A DNA stretch of 64,000 nt, taken from contig NC_088201.1 in assembly GCF_037126465.1 (NCBI RefSeq), positions 228,538,016 to 228,602,015 of the forward strand. Reading direction: 5' to 3'. Below are positions 1-9,791 of the stretch, one piece after another; the first letter of the stretch is position 1; each line of letters opens with the position of its first letter. The position numbers and the translations under genes were made by a program. The notes under the pieces are model-generated. The model worked only from the letters and a program-made list of their open reading frames with translations, did no database searches and was not told the origin of the DNA. This stretch comes from Ornithodoros turicata (lineage: Eukaryota > Arthropoda > Arachnida > Ixodida > Argasidae).

Positions 1-172
1 CTACATCTACCCCAAACTTCTTAGATAATTTCTTTAACCTATGCAATGCCTTATACACATACTCAATGACGGCGAACTTATCCTTCTCTCTAACCTTTTC
101 TCGTTTCTCTCCTTTTAATAAACGTGTTAACACACGACTCAACATATCAGTAATAATTGCTTCCGTATAAGC
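1..172 (-). pseudogene. Penelope-like element fragment (RT to endonuclease linker)
   Basis: The minus strand is open from about position 172 to the window edge. It reads a basic stretch followed by AVIEYVYKALHRLKK and then KKFGVDV. This resembles the segment that joins the reverse transcriptase to the GIY-YIG nuclease in Penelope-like retroelements. The better preserved relic at 46519-47390 in this window has VVIPYLRKISH followed by AKKF at the equivalent place. No catalytic motif lies inside the window. It is called a fragment because only about 55 codons are visible and the frame closes upstream. The similarity is short, so an unrelated reading is possible. Confidence 0.42.
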
Positions 173-573
173 AGCCCTCTCAAGTCTATGTATCTGCGCA
201 GCACAACTCGCCCCTCATAACTCACCCTCAACTCATAACCCCAGTACCTCCGCGGCGGTAAGAGTACCCCAAATTCCTTTAAGTAGTACTCAGGTACCGC
301 ATACTTCAAACACTGCCCATCACTGCGTCTTTCCATTGACTTACGTGCGCCAAAATAGCAGTATTCATCAGCACAGAGCTTCACATGGATGGTAAGTTGC
401 AAACGACAATGAGGCTGTTTACTCACAGGCGTCCGAGCTGGAACCCAGCGTAAGGCAAGGCGTAAAAAATACTCGCAATGTCGTTGATGAGAACCACCTT
501 TTTTTCGTCGTTACATATTCCACCCTCCCACGTGATACCTGAAAATAGACAGAAGAGTGTTATTCTCTCGCTC

Positions 574-974
574 CAAACATTGTTCCCATAGGCGATTTCA
601 GATATTGCTCTTGTGCTCCGCACGGGGGCCCTCCGTCGCCCAAGTCACGCGCATCGCGCAATGCGTCGTGGGAAATGGTTTGCATTCGTGCTTGCCTGCC
701 TGTTGCTCGAAGGAAGGGGGGAAAACCGAAACCGTTTGCGCTCTTCTTCTTCTGTCTGACTCATGAAAACTAAATCCCAAGGTGCAGTGGGGCATTCGCA
801 ACACGGCGCTCTCTGGCGGGTCAGCCATGCAATTTCTGAAATCGTCTATTGGTCCCGTTACATTGTAATGGGATCCATTCCTTCATTCCCCGCTTCCCCT
901 CCAGCAATGGGGGAGAGTATCGCCCCCGTCGATGAAACTCCCCACCCATCATCCTGAAATAAAGTTGTTTGTTG
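574..974 (+). mobile_element. 5'-truncated LINE 3' end inserted in R1
   Basis: The insert is flanked by TCTCGCTC at 566-573 and 975-982, and R1 copy 2 (about 27645-27660) shows the uninterrupted site. Its right end, with GATGAAACTCCCCAC, ATCATCCTGAAATAAAG and a short TTGTTTG tail, matches the 3' end of the LINE remnant at 18240-18876. That places a polyadenylation signal and simple tail at the 3' end, as in non-LTR retrotransposons. The rest (574-840) has no recognisable coding content. Confidence 0.7.
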
Positions 975-1028
975 TCTCGCTCAAAAAGCAATATCTGTAA
1001 GACAGCGGAAAAAGGAAAAAAGAAACTG

Positions 1029-1195
1029 GGGTGGGGGGAATATACATTTATTAAAAGGGAAGGTCTGCCAGAAAAAAACTGAACAAGGTGGTGGTGATGT
1101 TGAAAGGGCTTGCCGTTGTCGGCCTCACGTATGTGGGCAACGTCACGGCTGACGCCCTGGGGAAATGTGCGTCCTGGGCCGACTTCTAGGGGAAC
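1029..1195 (-). mobile_element. SINE-like retroposon, minus strand, inserted in R1
   Basis: A direct repeat AAGAAACTG lies at 1020-1028 and 1196-1204, and copy 2 of R1 lacks the insert. Read on the minus strand the element ends in TTAATAAATGTATATTCCCC, a polyadenylation-like tail. The same tail type (GGGGATATGTTTATTAAG on the plus strand) borders the purine-rich insertions at 19324 and 24054. Confidence 0.65.
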
Positions 1196-1390
1196 AAGAA
1201 ACTGTCGCATGACACATTGGCATCCAATGAAGGACAGCGACAGAGCTGTTCATGTGCCGGTGGCGTCGTCCGCGAATGAAGCCACATGCGCGTCTGTACG
1301 CCCTCGTCGTCAAAGCTGGTGCGCCTTAGAATGGCAGTGGCTGTCATTACCATTCCGTCATAGACACCGAGCTTGGAAGTGATCAACGCG

Positions 1391-2072
1391 GATTGAAATA
1401 ACTGCTGTCACTGTAACATTGCTCGCCATATCCGTTATCTCGTTGTTTGTGTCTTCGCTTCGTCTCGCTGACTTGTCGACGATGCAACGTACAGGACACC
1501 TTCTTCAAGAAATTAGACCCTTAACTGCTATCACCGTAAAACATGCTTCAGTTCGTTCTTTTTTTTAAATTTATTAAAGCACCGTTAGTTCCGTAAGAAA
1601 CTGCTGCCGTAGCAAGCTGGGAGCTGAATTTGTCGCTGGAATTCAGATTCAGGTTACGTCGAACAAACGTCAAGGGATTATCGCAACATTCAGTGCCCTT
1701 CTTGTTACTTTGCTGTTTTTGATGTGTTTTTTTTTTTTCAAAATGCATCCGGCATTTTTATTGTCTCTTCTCCAGAGCTCCGCCCCATGTCACGCCCAGG
1801 GTGGAAACCTTTACGTTGTTCGATTCGGTTCGGCTTCAGCTCCGCAGCAGCGCAAAATATACCGTTTCCAACCGGTTTGAACCGGTAAAACCGGTAACGT
1901 TGTTAAATATGAGCGCTTTCCCCTGTTAGAGAGGAGCCGACGGTATTTTGAAAAGACAGTTTTCATCCGGGTTCACAGAAGGACAGTCTCTGGAGCCGAC
2001 AGGAGTCAATTTGGGGGAGTTGCATCATTAGCTACAACTGCCTTCCTGCAGGAACAAAGTCACTCATACCAG
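1391..2072. other. No gene recognised
   Basis: This is non-coding sequence with a T-rich run near 1725-1740 and a short CCGGT-rich patch at 1860-1900 (AACCGGTTTGAACCGGTAAA). That patch resembles the CCGGT-rich element near 18890-19130 and 19950-20100. No open frame of interest was seen. Confidence 0.5.
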
Positions 2073-2746
2073 TTTAGGAACAATGAGACTAATAGGTTGC
2101 TGAGCAATCTCACACTCGGCATTGAAGAGCAGCATCAACAGAACCGAGGAATACAGAGTTTGCACGCAGTCAAGGTACTGATGCGAGTAGTCCTGCGAGG
2201 ACCGCCAGCCAACTGTGTGCAGGGGGCGGCATGTACATGTGGACACATAAAGAGCGGCCACCAGAGTGACTGGGTGAGACGGGGATAACGTGCGTACCGA
2301 GCGAAATTCACCGAAAACTATCCTATGTGCGAGTGCCATCTATTTGAAAAGACTGCTGGGAAACTTGAGGAGCATCTCAGAGGGCGCATCAGGTGGTACG
2401 AGTCCATTACATCTCAATCCTTATCAAGGTCTTACAACTACCGCGACCAGACCCAATCTGTGTCTACAACGCTTTGTCTGGTGAGTAACAATTTCTTTTC
2501 ATGCTGTTCAGTACAGGCTGCCTCAACTGATATTACTTCTGTTTTGTATTGCCAACTGTAGGATGGGACAACCGTAAGCTTGCCCACATCACGGTTCAAA
2601 AATGGTACTGCCCTCGCCCTAAAAACGGTAATGATCATAATCCACAAACATCACATTTCTATCAGCATTAATCGCGACGTCTGCGAATGCTTTCCTGCAC
2701 TGCATATCGACACCTCAATAGACAGACAACGCCGCTGTTGTCGTAC

Positions 2747-2799
2747 CTTGAGGACTGTACAATTTCTTGCCGTGGCTGTCCTTTGTGAAAACCTTCCGT
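2747..2799 (-). CDS. Metalloprotease-like exon U, copy A
   Basis: The acceptor is a pyrimidine-rich tract ending CCATATTGCAG and the donor is CCTCAAG followed by GTACGA. It enters with two bases carried over from the preceding exon and reads RKVFTKDSHGKKLYSPQ. The equivalent exon in copy B (30360-30415) keeps both splice sites and differs in length by exactly three bases, so the frame is preserved. In M12B proteases this segment would follow the core strand that ends in a Gly. The assignment is inference from order and phase. Confidence 0.5.
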
Positions 2800-2863
2800 C
2801 TGCAATATGGGGAAAACCATATTTATTATAGTACGGGACTAGAAAGTACCGGATATTACTCAC

Positions 2864-2955
2864 CCGCAAAAAACAAACACGATGTCTGACGAATTCATCT
2901 CCGGTCGTGTGCTGACGAATTTTGCGATCGAACCGAGACTTGCGTTGAAGTCCAC
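2864..2955 (-). CDS. Metalloprotease-like exon W, copy A
   Basis: This 92-bp exon ends at a strong donor (TTTGCGG followed by GTGAGT). It reads VDFNASLGSIAKFVS and ends SSDIVFVFCG. The pattern 'helix with KFVSTRP, then a hydrophobic strand ending in Gly' is typical of the middle of an M12B protease domain. Copy B (30484-30575) has the same length and both splice borders. The acceptor (after AACGAG) has a weak pyrimidine tract, so the 5' border may be shifted upstream. Confidence 0.55.
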
Positions 2956-3318
2956 CTCGTTATCAACCAAGGTAAGAGCGGGTGTAAACCCCGCCTCCTA
3001 CAAGGACGGACGATCCACCACGTTTAAAATTGCGGGAACTGCCTTAGACTTAAAAGATGTGGCGACAAACATGTCATCATGTTCCAAGTTCCAGTAAGGC
3101 ATCTTCTGAACCGTAATATATATACACCAAACTTGGTTATTGGACTAAATCAGCAATAATACGTTGGGAAAAAGAAAGAAAGAAAAACCACGCGCGTTGA
3201 AATTGTATACAAACTCAATCTAGAAAGCGGGAAGTTGGTAGGGGAAAGCAAGCATAGCAAAAGCGGCAAGCACACTGGAGAAGCAGGAGGAGAGATCCCC
3301 AGCGCGCTTTGCTCCGTG

Positions 3319-3702
3319 CACTGTAAACTGAAAAACACCCTTATGGGGGTAAATGGCTTGCCCTATAACTCACACCACTTTCTACACCGTATGGTCTGGA
3401 ACACCATATTTAGAGGATGCATTCTGTGTAAAACACGCTTTGAAATGGTGCTATGCCTTGAAAATGCCGTCGTTTGCACCCTTTCTACACCCGTTTAGGG
3501 GTGTGTAAGGTTAAACATCCTCCTAAACGGGTGTATAAAGGGTGCAAACGACGGCATTTTGAAGGCATAGCACCCTTTCAAAGGGTGTTTTACACAGAAT
3601 ACACCCTCTGAAAAGGGTGTTCCAAACCATACTGTGTAGAAAGTGGTGTGAGTGATAGGACAAGCCATTTACCACCATAAAGGTGTTTTTTGGTTTACAG
3701 TG
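3319..3702. mobile_element. Foldback-1 MITE (CACTGTAAAC termini)
   Basis: The element is a near-complete palindrome of 384 bp. It begins CACTGTAAACTGAAAAACACC and ends with the inverted equivalent GTTTACAGTG. Inside, the motif CACCCTTT / AAAGGGTG is repeated on both arms. Sister copies are at 4946-5580, 20774-21038, 29062-29447 and 39953-40340. It contains no coding frame, so it is a non-autonomous foldback DNA element. The target duplication is only 2-3 bp at best (GTG on both sides here), and the superfamily is undetermined. Confidence 0.85.
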
Positions 3703-4741
3703 GTGGTTAGCATGCCTGTGTAGCGTGCTGTTAGTGGCTAGCTGCAGGCTGTGGCGAGCGGTGTGTAAGACGAGGGACGGCGTAAAATATCTCGCGTGCA
3801 TACGCTGCTTCAAGAACAGTATGCCACGGCCATGAATTCTGCGTGCAAAAATCTCGTATATTAATCCGTAAAGCGCATAACTACATCCGCTGCATCTGAG
3901 CTCCTTTCCGTGCCGTAAACAGGACATGCAGGATGGACGTATCCCCTCCGACACAAGGTACGCACCCCCTGAGGAAAAGTGCGAATATCCATTTTTAAAG
4001 AGAAACCCTTCCTACAAAAAACTATCCATAGTCTGAAGAACAAACATGTTGTCTGCCACGATCGAAGCACAGCAGTTGATGGAACACACGCGATCATATC
4101 TAGTACCCTCATTGTACCGTGCAAGCTACCGTCTCATCCGTAAGCGTCGATCGCGGGGGGGAGGGGGACGCTAAGCCCCATCGCACTGCTGGAAAATTCG
4201 TGAAGGAGTCAGATGGACGATAACGCAATTAAGCTTATGAACAAAAAACGGTAGTTGATGTATATTGACATGTTCTACCAGATGGCGTTGCGTTCATTGT
4301 ATTATCACCAGGACCATAGGAAGGTTCGGTCTGTCCTCCCCCCCCCCACCACCTTTCCATTTTTCAATTGATCTGAGGCCGTGCCTACATCATGTTGTCG
4401 TTAGACCCAAACGGCACCCGACACTCTCGCAAAGTCCCTGAATTAACCCCTCATTATGAGCATGCGCTGTAACCACAGGAACTACATTACCGTTTACCGG
4501 ACGCAACCGACGCTGCATAACCGTACGGTTCTTAAAGAACGATAAATATTAAAAAAAGTACTTCCTTGAGTCCATCAACCTATCATCCCCTGTTCTTACC
4601 TGTAAATACAAAACAGAGAGAGCGTGTTAGTTCAAAAGAAACATACTGGACGAAAGCCAAGGAACACTCGGACGGAACACACGCTTGTCCTGTGTGTGTT
4701 CTGCCAGTGTGCTCCGTAGCCGTCGCTCGGTACGTTCTTAC

Positions 4742-4810
4742 CTCAGCGTACAACCTCGAAACCTCAAACTTGATTCTCGGATTGGTCATCATTGCAAAAA
4801 TGACATTGAT
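4742..4810 (-). CDS. Metalloprotease-like exon Z, copy A
   Basis: This 69-bp exon lies between the acceptor GAAATTTCAG and the donor GCTGAG followed by GTAAGA. It reads INVIFAMMTNPRIKFEVSRL in phase 0 at both ends, which is compatible with the phase 0 end of exon Y. The copy B counterpart (39843-39911) is the same length, with mostly conservative changes (V/L, K/R, S/A). In M12B proteases the equivalent segment follows the 'NxVN' helix and contains the conserved NPR/NPK turn. Confidence 0.55.
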
Positions 4811-4945
4811 CTGAAATTTCAAATCACGGCAAGAGCGTATATTGGAACCTGTCAGATAGGACGTAGCGTTAATAACTCTCCATTAAGCAATTAAATCATA
4901 TTAAGCAATTCTTACGTGTACCATGCTGTGAGTGCAGAAATAACA

Positions 4946-5580
4946 CATTGTAAACTGAAAAACACCCTTATGGCTGTAAATGGCCCGTCCTGTAACTCAC
5001 ACCACTTTTTACACCCTATAGTCTGGAACACCCTTTTTAGAGGGTGTATTCTGCGTAAAACACCCTTTGAAAGGGTGCTTTTCCTTGAAAATGCGTTCTT
5101 TTGCGCCCTTTTAGGATGGTGTACGATTGTTAAACACTCTCCTAAAAGGGTGTATAAAGGTTGCCAAAGACGGCGTTTTCATGGAAAAGCACCCGTTCAA
5201 AGGGTAGATGGGTAGAAATCCAGCGAACCGGTAGAGATGTAGGAAGGGAGTTGCCTCAGGACAGAAGCCGCCGATATTTCGAACAGAGACTGTTCTTCTT
5301 CTGGGCACCGTCCTCATCATTGGCATGGTATTTAAAGGGTTAGGTGTGACGTGTTTAAAGGTTACCATGCCAATGATGAGGACGGTGCCCAGAAGAAGAA
5401 CAGTCTCTGTTCGAAATATCGGCGGCTTCTGTCCTGAGGCAACTCCCCTCCGTTCAAAGGGTGTTTTACACAGAATACACCCTCTAAAAAGGGTGTTCCA
5501 GACCATATACGGTGTAAAAGGTGGTGTGAGTTATAGGACAACCCATTTACCCCCATAAAGGTGTTTTTCAGTTTATAGTA
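4946..5580. mobile_element. Foldback-1 MITE split by a hairpin retroposon
   Basis: This copy of the CACTGTAAAC family starts CATTGTAAACTG and ends GTTTATAGTA. A 244-bp hairpin element (5206-5449) interrupts its right arm, with a duplicated CCGTTCAAAGGGT on both sides. Copy B of the gene block lacks a foldback at this position (near 40430-40450, with GCAGAAAGAGACGCACATG as the empty site). It therefore inserted after the block duplicated, or was never present in B. Confidence 0.85.
5206..5449 (-). mobile_element. Penelope-derived hairpin retroposon (type 1)
   Basis: Two inverted arms of roughly 120 nt (GTTGCCTCAGGACAG ... CATCATTGGCATGG, and its reverse complement) surround a short spacer. 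One end also carries an extra 30-nt tail, AGATGGGTAGAAATCCAGCG. A 13-bp target duplication CCGTTCAAAGGGT lies at 5193-5205 and 5450-5462. The copy at 32094-32615 shares both exact termini, in the opposite orientation. Variable-length long TSDs and a one-sided tail imply reverse-transcription-coupled insertion rather than cut-and-paste. The Penelope link rests on similarity of the tail to the element at 25954-26087. Confidence 0.65.
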
Positions 5581-6685
5581 CACACATGACAAAAAGACTC
5601 AACTGACACAAACAAGCACTCAACTGGTAATTCGAGTAGATCTACAAGTAAGGTTTGTCAGCCTTACAGGTACCTCGTTACTTCATTACTGTGTTGGGTC
5701 ACAGATACGACGATACCAACATTTTCAAACCAACGACAGGAGAATCGCTCAGAATCAGTTACCGAAGACGTTTATCTATTACATCCACTTTGCAAAACCA
5801 AAGAAAGTACATCAGTAAACATACTTGACCACAGTTTATCATTGCTATATTGTTCCACCCACAAACGCGTTTTGGAGTAGCCAGTCCAGACTGGGTCAGG
5901 ACTAACATATATTTTTCATCATATATTTTTCTATCATGTCCACTCCGATCCATTAGCCTTCATAGAATTTTACAGGCAAGTACAGGCATGCTGTACTTGT
6001 GTTACAACACGTCCCGAAGGATCAGCAGGTAGAGCTGAAGACCGCAAAATGCTGTCGCTATGCCTGTTATGCCACTCCAGCGATTCCTAAGCCTGTTCTA
6101 GGGCGTCCTTGTCTTCTAATGTATCTGCAGGCTTATTGCACAGCGATCTCGCCAGGGACCGCTATTGTAGACTATAGAGGCAACTAAGGCACCGATAATG
6201 TTGACAAATGGTTTAAACTGTCTGACGTTAAAGTTGTCTAAATTATGAATCATTCTGCTCCTACAAACTTGCACTGAAATGGTTGGGCTGATGCAGCGAG
6301 TGTAGCGAGATCGAAGAGGCGTTCAGGAAACGACCTTTTCGAATGCTTCGGTCGTAGTCATGCTCATTTCTACGTACTAAACTAAAGCTTCCGATCCGCC
6401 TGCAGTAAAGCACCTTCTCTGCTCAGGTTCTCCGTCGAGGTTGGAAAGAATATATGAGGAAGGCCTGCATGCCTGTATATTTCTAGAAAACGGGGTTACA
6501 AGCACTGCAATCAAGGTCCTGCATCTATCATGGTGAAATGTACCCCCTGTTGAATACCAATAATTGAAGGCCAGTGATATCCAATGTATATTTTGCACTA
6601 AGAAATAAATTAGATTACTTTGTGGGTACCCGCCGTGTGAATAATACAACGCGCGTATATGATTCTGTGGCGTCCGGTTGCTTAC
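5581..6685. other. Intron-like part of gene block A
   Basis: This stretch aligns with 40440-41565 and about 41880-41990 of copy B. A minus-strand ORF of 171 codons (6377-6892) runs through exon Y into this sequence, but its 3' part is not matched in copy B. I therefore treat only the splice-bounded exon as coding. Confidence 0.5.
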
Positions 6686-6810
6686 CGCATTGAAGAACAC
6701 AGCGGCATACTGCGTTCCCAAGGTTTGGTTACTGAAATTAGCCTGGAAGATGTCGTCATAGGCGACGAAAACTTGAAATGTTATTTGCTCTGGGAGTCCA
6801 CCCGTTCCAT
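6686..6810 (-). CDS. Metalloprotease-like exon Y, copy A
   Basis: This 125-bp exon lies between a pyrimidine-rich acceptor (CTTTCATGCTTTCACAG) and a donor GCG followed by GTAAGC. It reads GTGGLPEQITFQVFVAYDD, then a stretch with NFSNQT (a possible N-glycosylation site), and ends AAVFFNA. The pattern resembles the first strand and helix of an M12B protease domain. Copy B (41992-42116) is also 125 bp and retains both splice borders, but about ten of its codons change the residue, so strong constraint is not evident. Confidence 0.52.
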
Positions 6811-8117
6811 CTGTGAAAGCATGAAAGCAGAAAGGATAACTCAGATGTTCTATGCCTGATCTACGCAGTAATGTGATGATTTGGCTCTCCAATGGCCCTG
6901 GTGATTGCTATGATGCAAGTGAAAAAAGAAAAAAAAAAGAAAAGAAAGAGAACATTGCATTCTATTGACTCAACCGTGAAGCCGCGCCAGAGCGCATGGA
7001 GAAAAAATTCTTTTGTTGTAAAGATATCGTTCATAGACAGCTTGTGTTCCGTGATTTATACTGGCGATCTCTGAAGCTTTCTTTACAATACCCTATTATT
7101 TATTTTCGCAAACATGGCACCGAAGGTATCTTTATGGGTTCCGTATTTGCGCACTGGGGCGTCACCAGCGATCACCGTCGTTGGTGACGATCATGGGTCG
7201 TCGTTACCCCGCAAGCCATAGACGTCTGGGGAATGTCCAGGTGATGTCCCAAACTGGATGTTCGGATGTCCCATGGATCATTGCAGAGAGCCCGTAGACG
7301 TCACATGTACGTCCGGGAGACTATGGTTTGTCCCATTTTTTATTTTTTTTTCTGCACATCTCATGAACGCCTCAGCGATGTACTTTGGGTTATTTTGATA
7401 TTCGCAGGATATTCTCAAATCCTTGATTTTAGTTAATATAAGTGTGCTCCTTCAGAGATGTTACACTGTAATCCAGTGCGATGCCACACCTTCTCGAGGG
7501 ATATGTGAAAATGTTTTTGTCATTTTATAGCTGTCTTCGTGGCAGTGCAAGGTTCATCACAGTAGCGCTGTATGACCAACATATGTGCCCTACCTAGTAC
7601 TGTGGTTGAATATGTTGCCTTGGGTGCTTGGGGAAACCGCAGTAACCTCCATTTCCGAACTGAATAAAGTATATGCTGAGCTACAAATTTAGTTGCCAAG
7701 TTAAGTGTGGTAGAGTGCAAACCGTTTGTAATGGTGACGAGGATGTGTCTTCGCGACTCCCATGCATCTGCATCGAGTCAAAGTATACCCAAGAGCATTC
7801 CAGATATGCCTTCGTGTGAAGTACTGTGTTTTTAATTGAGGTTATCGTCTTTATACAATGATTACCTGCTGACTGGATATGTAAAACGAATGTTTCTCTG
7901 TGGCATGAAGAGTGCTACGTAAATACATTGCTGTTACTTATTTGTTGCATGTTTTTACATGTTCAGCCTATATCTCGCGCTCAGAGAAGTCATTGTTGCT
8001 TGCTGTCAGCAGTATGCAAAAGTTACAATGAAATTGACATCCGGAAAGATTCCTTAAACGTCCTACATTCATCCGTATATCTCCAAAGGACTCCATCTGA
8101 CGTTCCTGCGAAGTTCA
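6811..8117. other. Upstream part of gene block A, then unique sequence
   Basis: The segment 7140-7915 aligns with 43684-44694 and contains short imperfect repeats built on GGATGTCC / ATGTCCCA (7235-7330). No exon could be placed here, although a prodomain or signal-peptide exon of the minus-strand gene would be expected in this direction. An A-rich tract lies at 6915-6950. Confidence 0.4.
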
Positions 8118-8660
8118 ATGGGTACTCGAACCCTGCTCTCCTGGATCTCCGATGGTTATCACTGGGTCTGCGGGCTTATTTCTGAAATATTTAAACATCC
8201 TGAGCACGATACCCTGCAGACGCACCTAGGATATCTGTTTCTTTTTTGTTTTTTAAAAAACAAAAACGCGAATACGTCGTTGTGGGATGTTCCCTCGATA
8301 TCGTGGGATGTCCAGGTATTCCGGACGTTCGCGGCCTTGTAGGCATGTCCCAGGGATATTAATGGCACGTAGGCTAACTTTCTTTTCTTTTTTTTTTGAA
8401 AAGACGAAAACGCGAATACGTCATTGTGGGATATTACCTAGATGTCCTGTGGATGCGCTGGTGTTCCGGACGCTCGCGGCCTTGTAGGCATGTCCCAGGG
8501 ATAATAATGCGATCTAGGATACCTGTATTTTCTTTTTGTTTTGAAAAGACGAAAACGCGAATACGTCGTTGTAGGATATTCCCCATATGTCCTGTGGATG
8601 TAGAGATATTGCGGACGTTCGCAGCCTTGTAGGCATGTCCCAGGGATATTAACGATATTC
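8118..8660. repeat. 145-bp tandem repeat, about three units
   Basis: The anchor AAAACGCGAATACGTC occurs at 8262, 8407 and 8552, exactly 145 bp apart. Each unit also holds a T-rich tract, GGACGTTCGCGGCCTTGTAGG or a near variant, and TGTCCCAGGGATA. Open frames in this stretch are the same unit read repeatedly and are not genes. Confidence 0.85.
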
Positions 8661-9791
8661 TGGGCAGATCAAAATTTGTCTTCAACGCGAACGTCGAGCA
8701 TCGAATTCATCACTTCAGTCTCCTTTCCCAACGCCGACGGTCATAGACTCACGGACTGCCTGCGAAAGCGGAGCAAACGCGCAGAAACGCACTTGCAAAG
8801 TTAGGAAATGACGAAGAACGGGCACATGAGGATTCCGGTACACCCACGAGAGAGCAAGCAAAGCGGGCTTCCCGGCGGCGCTTGCGTGTGTGCTACCATA
8901 CCGGAGCTCGTTCACAAATGGCGTTGGCTGTCCCGTGTGAGCTGAAGCAGCGTCAGCATCACTACCGTCGACAAATCGTCTCGTTCACCGTGGCATCGCC
9001 CATGCACAAAAGCGATGGGCGCGAGAGAGACCAGGGGAGTTCATCGGCCAGCGTCTATTCATTAACGCCTATGAACTCTTTAGCCCTGCCCTTTACCGAC
9101 CTAAGGTGTTAACAAACGTCTATCTGGCGTTTGGTAACACATCGGCTGTTGCGTTGGTTTATTCATCAACATCTGTCCTCGCCAAATAGGGACGTCATCT
9201 GGGTCGCCACATTGTCATCACCGGCCACCAATGACCTGCGGGGCCACGCCGTCTTCTCATTTATGCCTGACATCAGGCAGCCGACAGGATCAGCAGCATT
9301 CTATTGTGTTACGAGGGAAGAATGTCTTTTTTTTTTCATTTGCCCCTGCATGAGGCGTGCTTTAAATTCATTGGGTCCGATTCTCCTGTGGCATCTATTC
9401 TAAAGTTTTCAGTAGTCACTGTTATGTTCATCTGCTTTTCGAAAGCATGATAAGAGTTTCCCGAATTTGTCTCTGAAGCTGAAACTTCTCGGACGCCAGC
9501 AACATATCCTTACCTTGCACGTTCTCTTCGTCGCTGCACATCATTCTTTAAGGCTTACTAACGATTTAGCCGAGGTGAACGTTACTCATTTACGCATTTT
9601 ATGGTTCCGACCACTAAGACTAGCGTTATCCAGATGTCTTTTCCACTTCCCCGTTAGTCGTACGCAGTTCCGGCGTAATACTTTGCCACCCACGTTTCGG
9701 CCGTCAACGACCAGCGGGTCCACGTCATCATTTCATTTGTGCCTGACACCCGATACGCAGGACGTAGCGTCGCTTCTCTTTGCTGACTTAA
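8661..9791. other. No gene recognised; weak internal repeat
   Basis: Segments near 9210-9300 and 9680-9770 look like diverged copies of one another (CCAATGACCTGCGGG... versus CCAACGACCAGCGGG-like, followed by TTTATGCCTGACA versus TTTGTGCCTGACA). No conserved protein motif was found. Confidence 0.4.

Larger units (their letters stand above)
264..1390. repeat. Dispersed repeat R1, copy 1, interrupted by two insertions
   Basis: Segments 264-573, 983-1019 and 1205-1390 align in order with 27337-27860. Shared anchors include ATTCATCAGCACAGAGCTTC, CAAACGACAATGAGGCTG and GACACATTGGCATC. The two gaps in the alignment are the insertions at 574-974 and 1029-1195, each bordered by a short direct repeat. 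No open frame is shared by the two copies, so the nature of R1 is unknown. Confidence 0.75.
2064..6810 (-). pseudogene. M12B reprolysin-like metalloprotease gene relic, copy A
   Basis: Several exon-like segments lie in order on the minus strand, each with canonical splice borders: 6810-6686, 4810-4742, 2955-2864 and 2799-2747. Less certain ones are about 2555-2441 (acceptor after CCATCCTACAG, containing EAACTEQHEKK) and 2192-2064 (acceptor CCTCGCAG, DYSHQYLDCVQTL). Their order and phases are compatible, and the residues resemble the N-terminal half of an M12B (reprolysin/ADAM) protease domain: a first strand with FQVFVAYDD, then VFFNA, NPRIKFEV, SSDIVFVFCG and a Cys segment. Tick salivary metalloproteases have this arrangement (family knowledge). 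I do not see the HExxH zinc helix. A foldback element sits in one intron (3319-3702) and another in a second (4946-5580). No signal peptide or prodomain exon was found. It could be a functional gene with unseen exons, but I lean to a relic. Confidence 0.5.
2073..7915. repeat. Gene block, copy A
   Basis: This block aligns co-linearly with 28878-44694. Clear anchors are 2073-2400 with 28878-29573, 2625-3065 with 30235-30673, 3880-4300 with 34960-35346, 4300-4560 with 38218-38545, 4640-4945 with 39735-40440, 5580-6140 with 40440-41565, 6600-6890 with 41880-42190 and 7140-7915 with 43684-44694. It carries the metalloprotease-like exons on the minus strand. Identity looks like about 85-90 percent by eye. 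The block is the least rearranged copy and supplies empty sites for many insertions in copy B. Confidence 0.8.

Noticed and set aside
2882..2982. Plus-strand start exon MSDEFISGRVLTNF with a GTAAGA donor
   Set aside because: It is the antisense of metalloprotease-like exon W, whose minus-strand reading matches a protein family and has both splice borders conserved.
5835..5915. Possible extra minus-strand exon reading WTGYSKTRLWVEQ
   Set aside because: It falls between exons Y and Z, whose phases already fit together. Copy B has stops in the same frame.
6377..6892. Single 171-codon minus-strand gene
   Set aside because: Only the splice-bounded part 6686-6810 is shared with copy B. The copy B reading upstream contains a stop, and downstream sequence differs, so an exon fits better than an uninterrupted gene.
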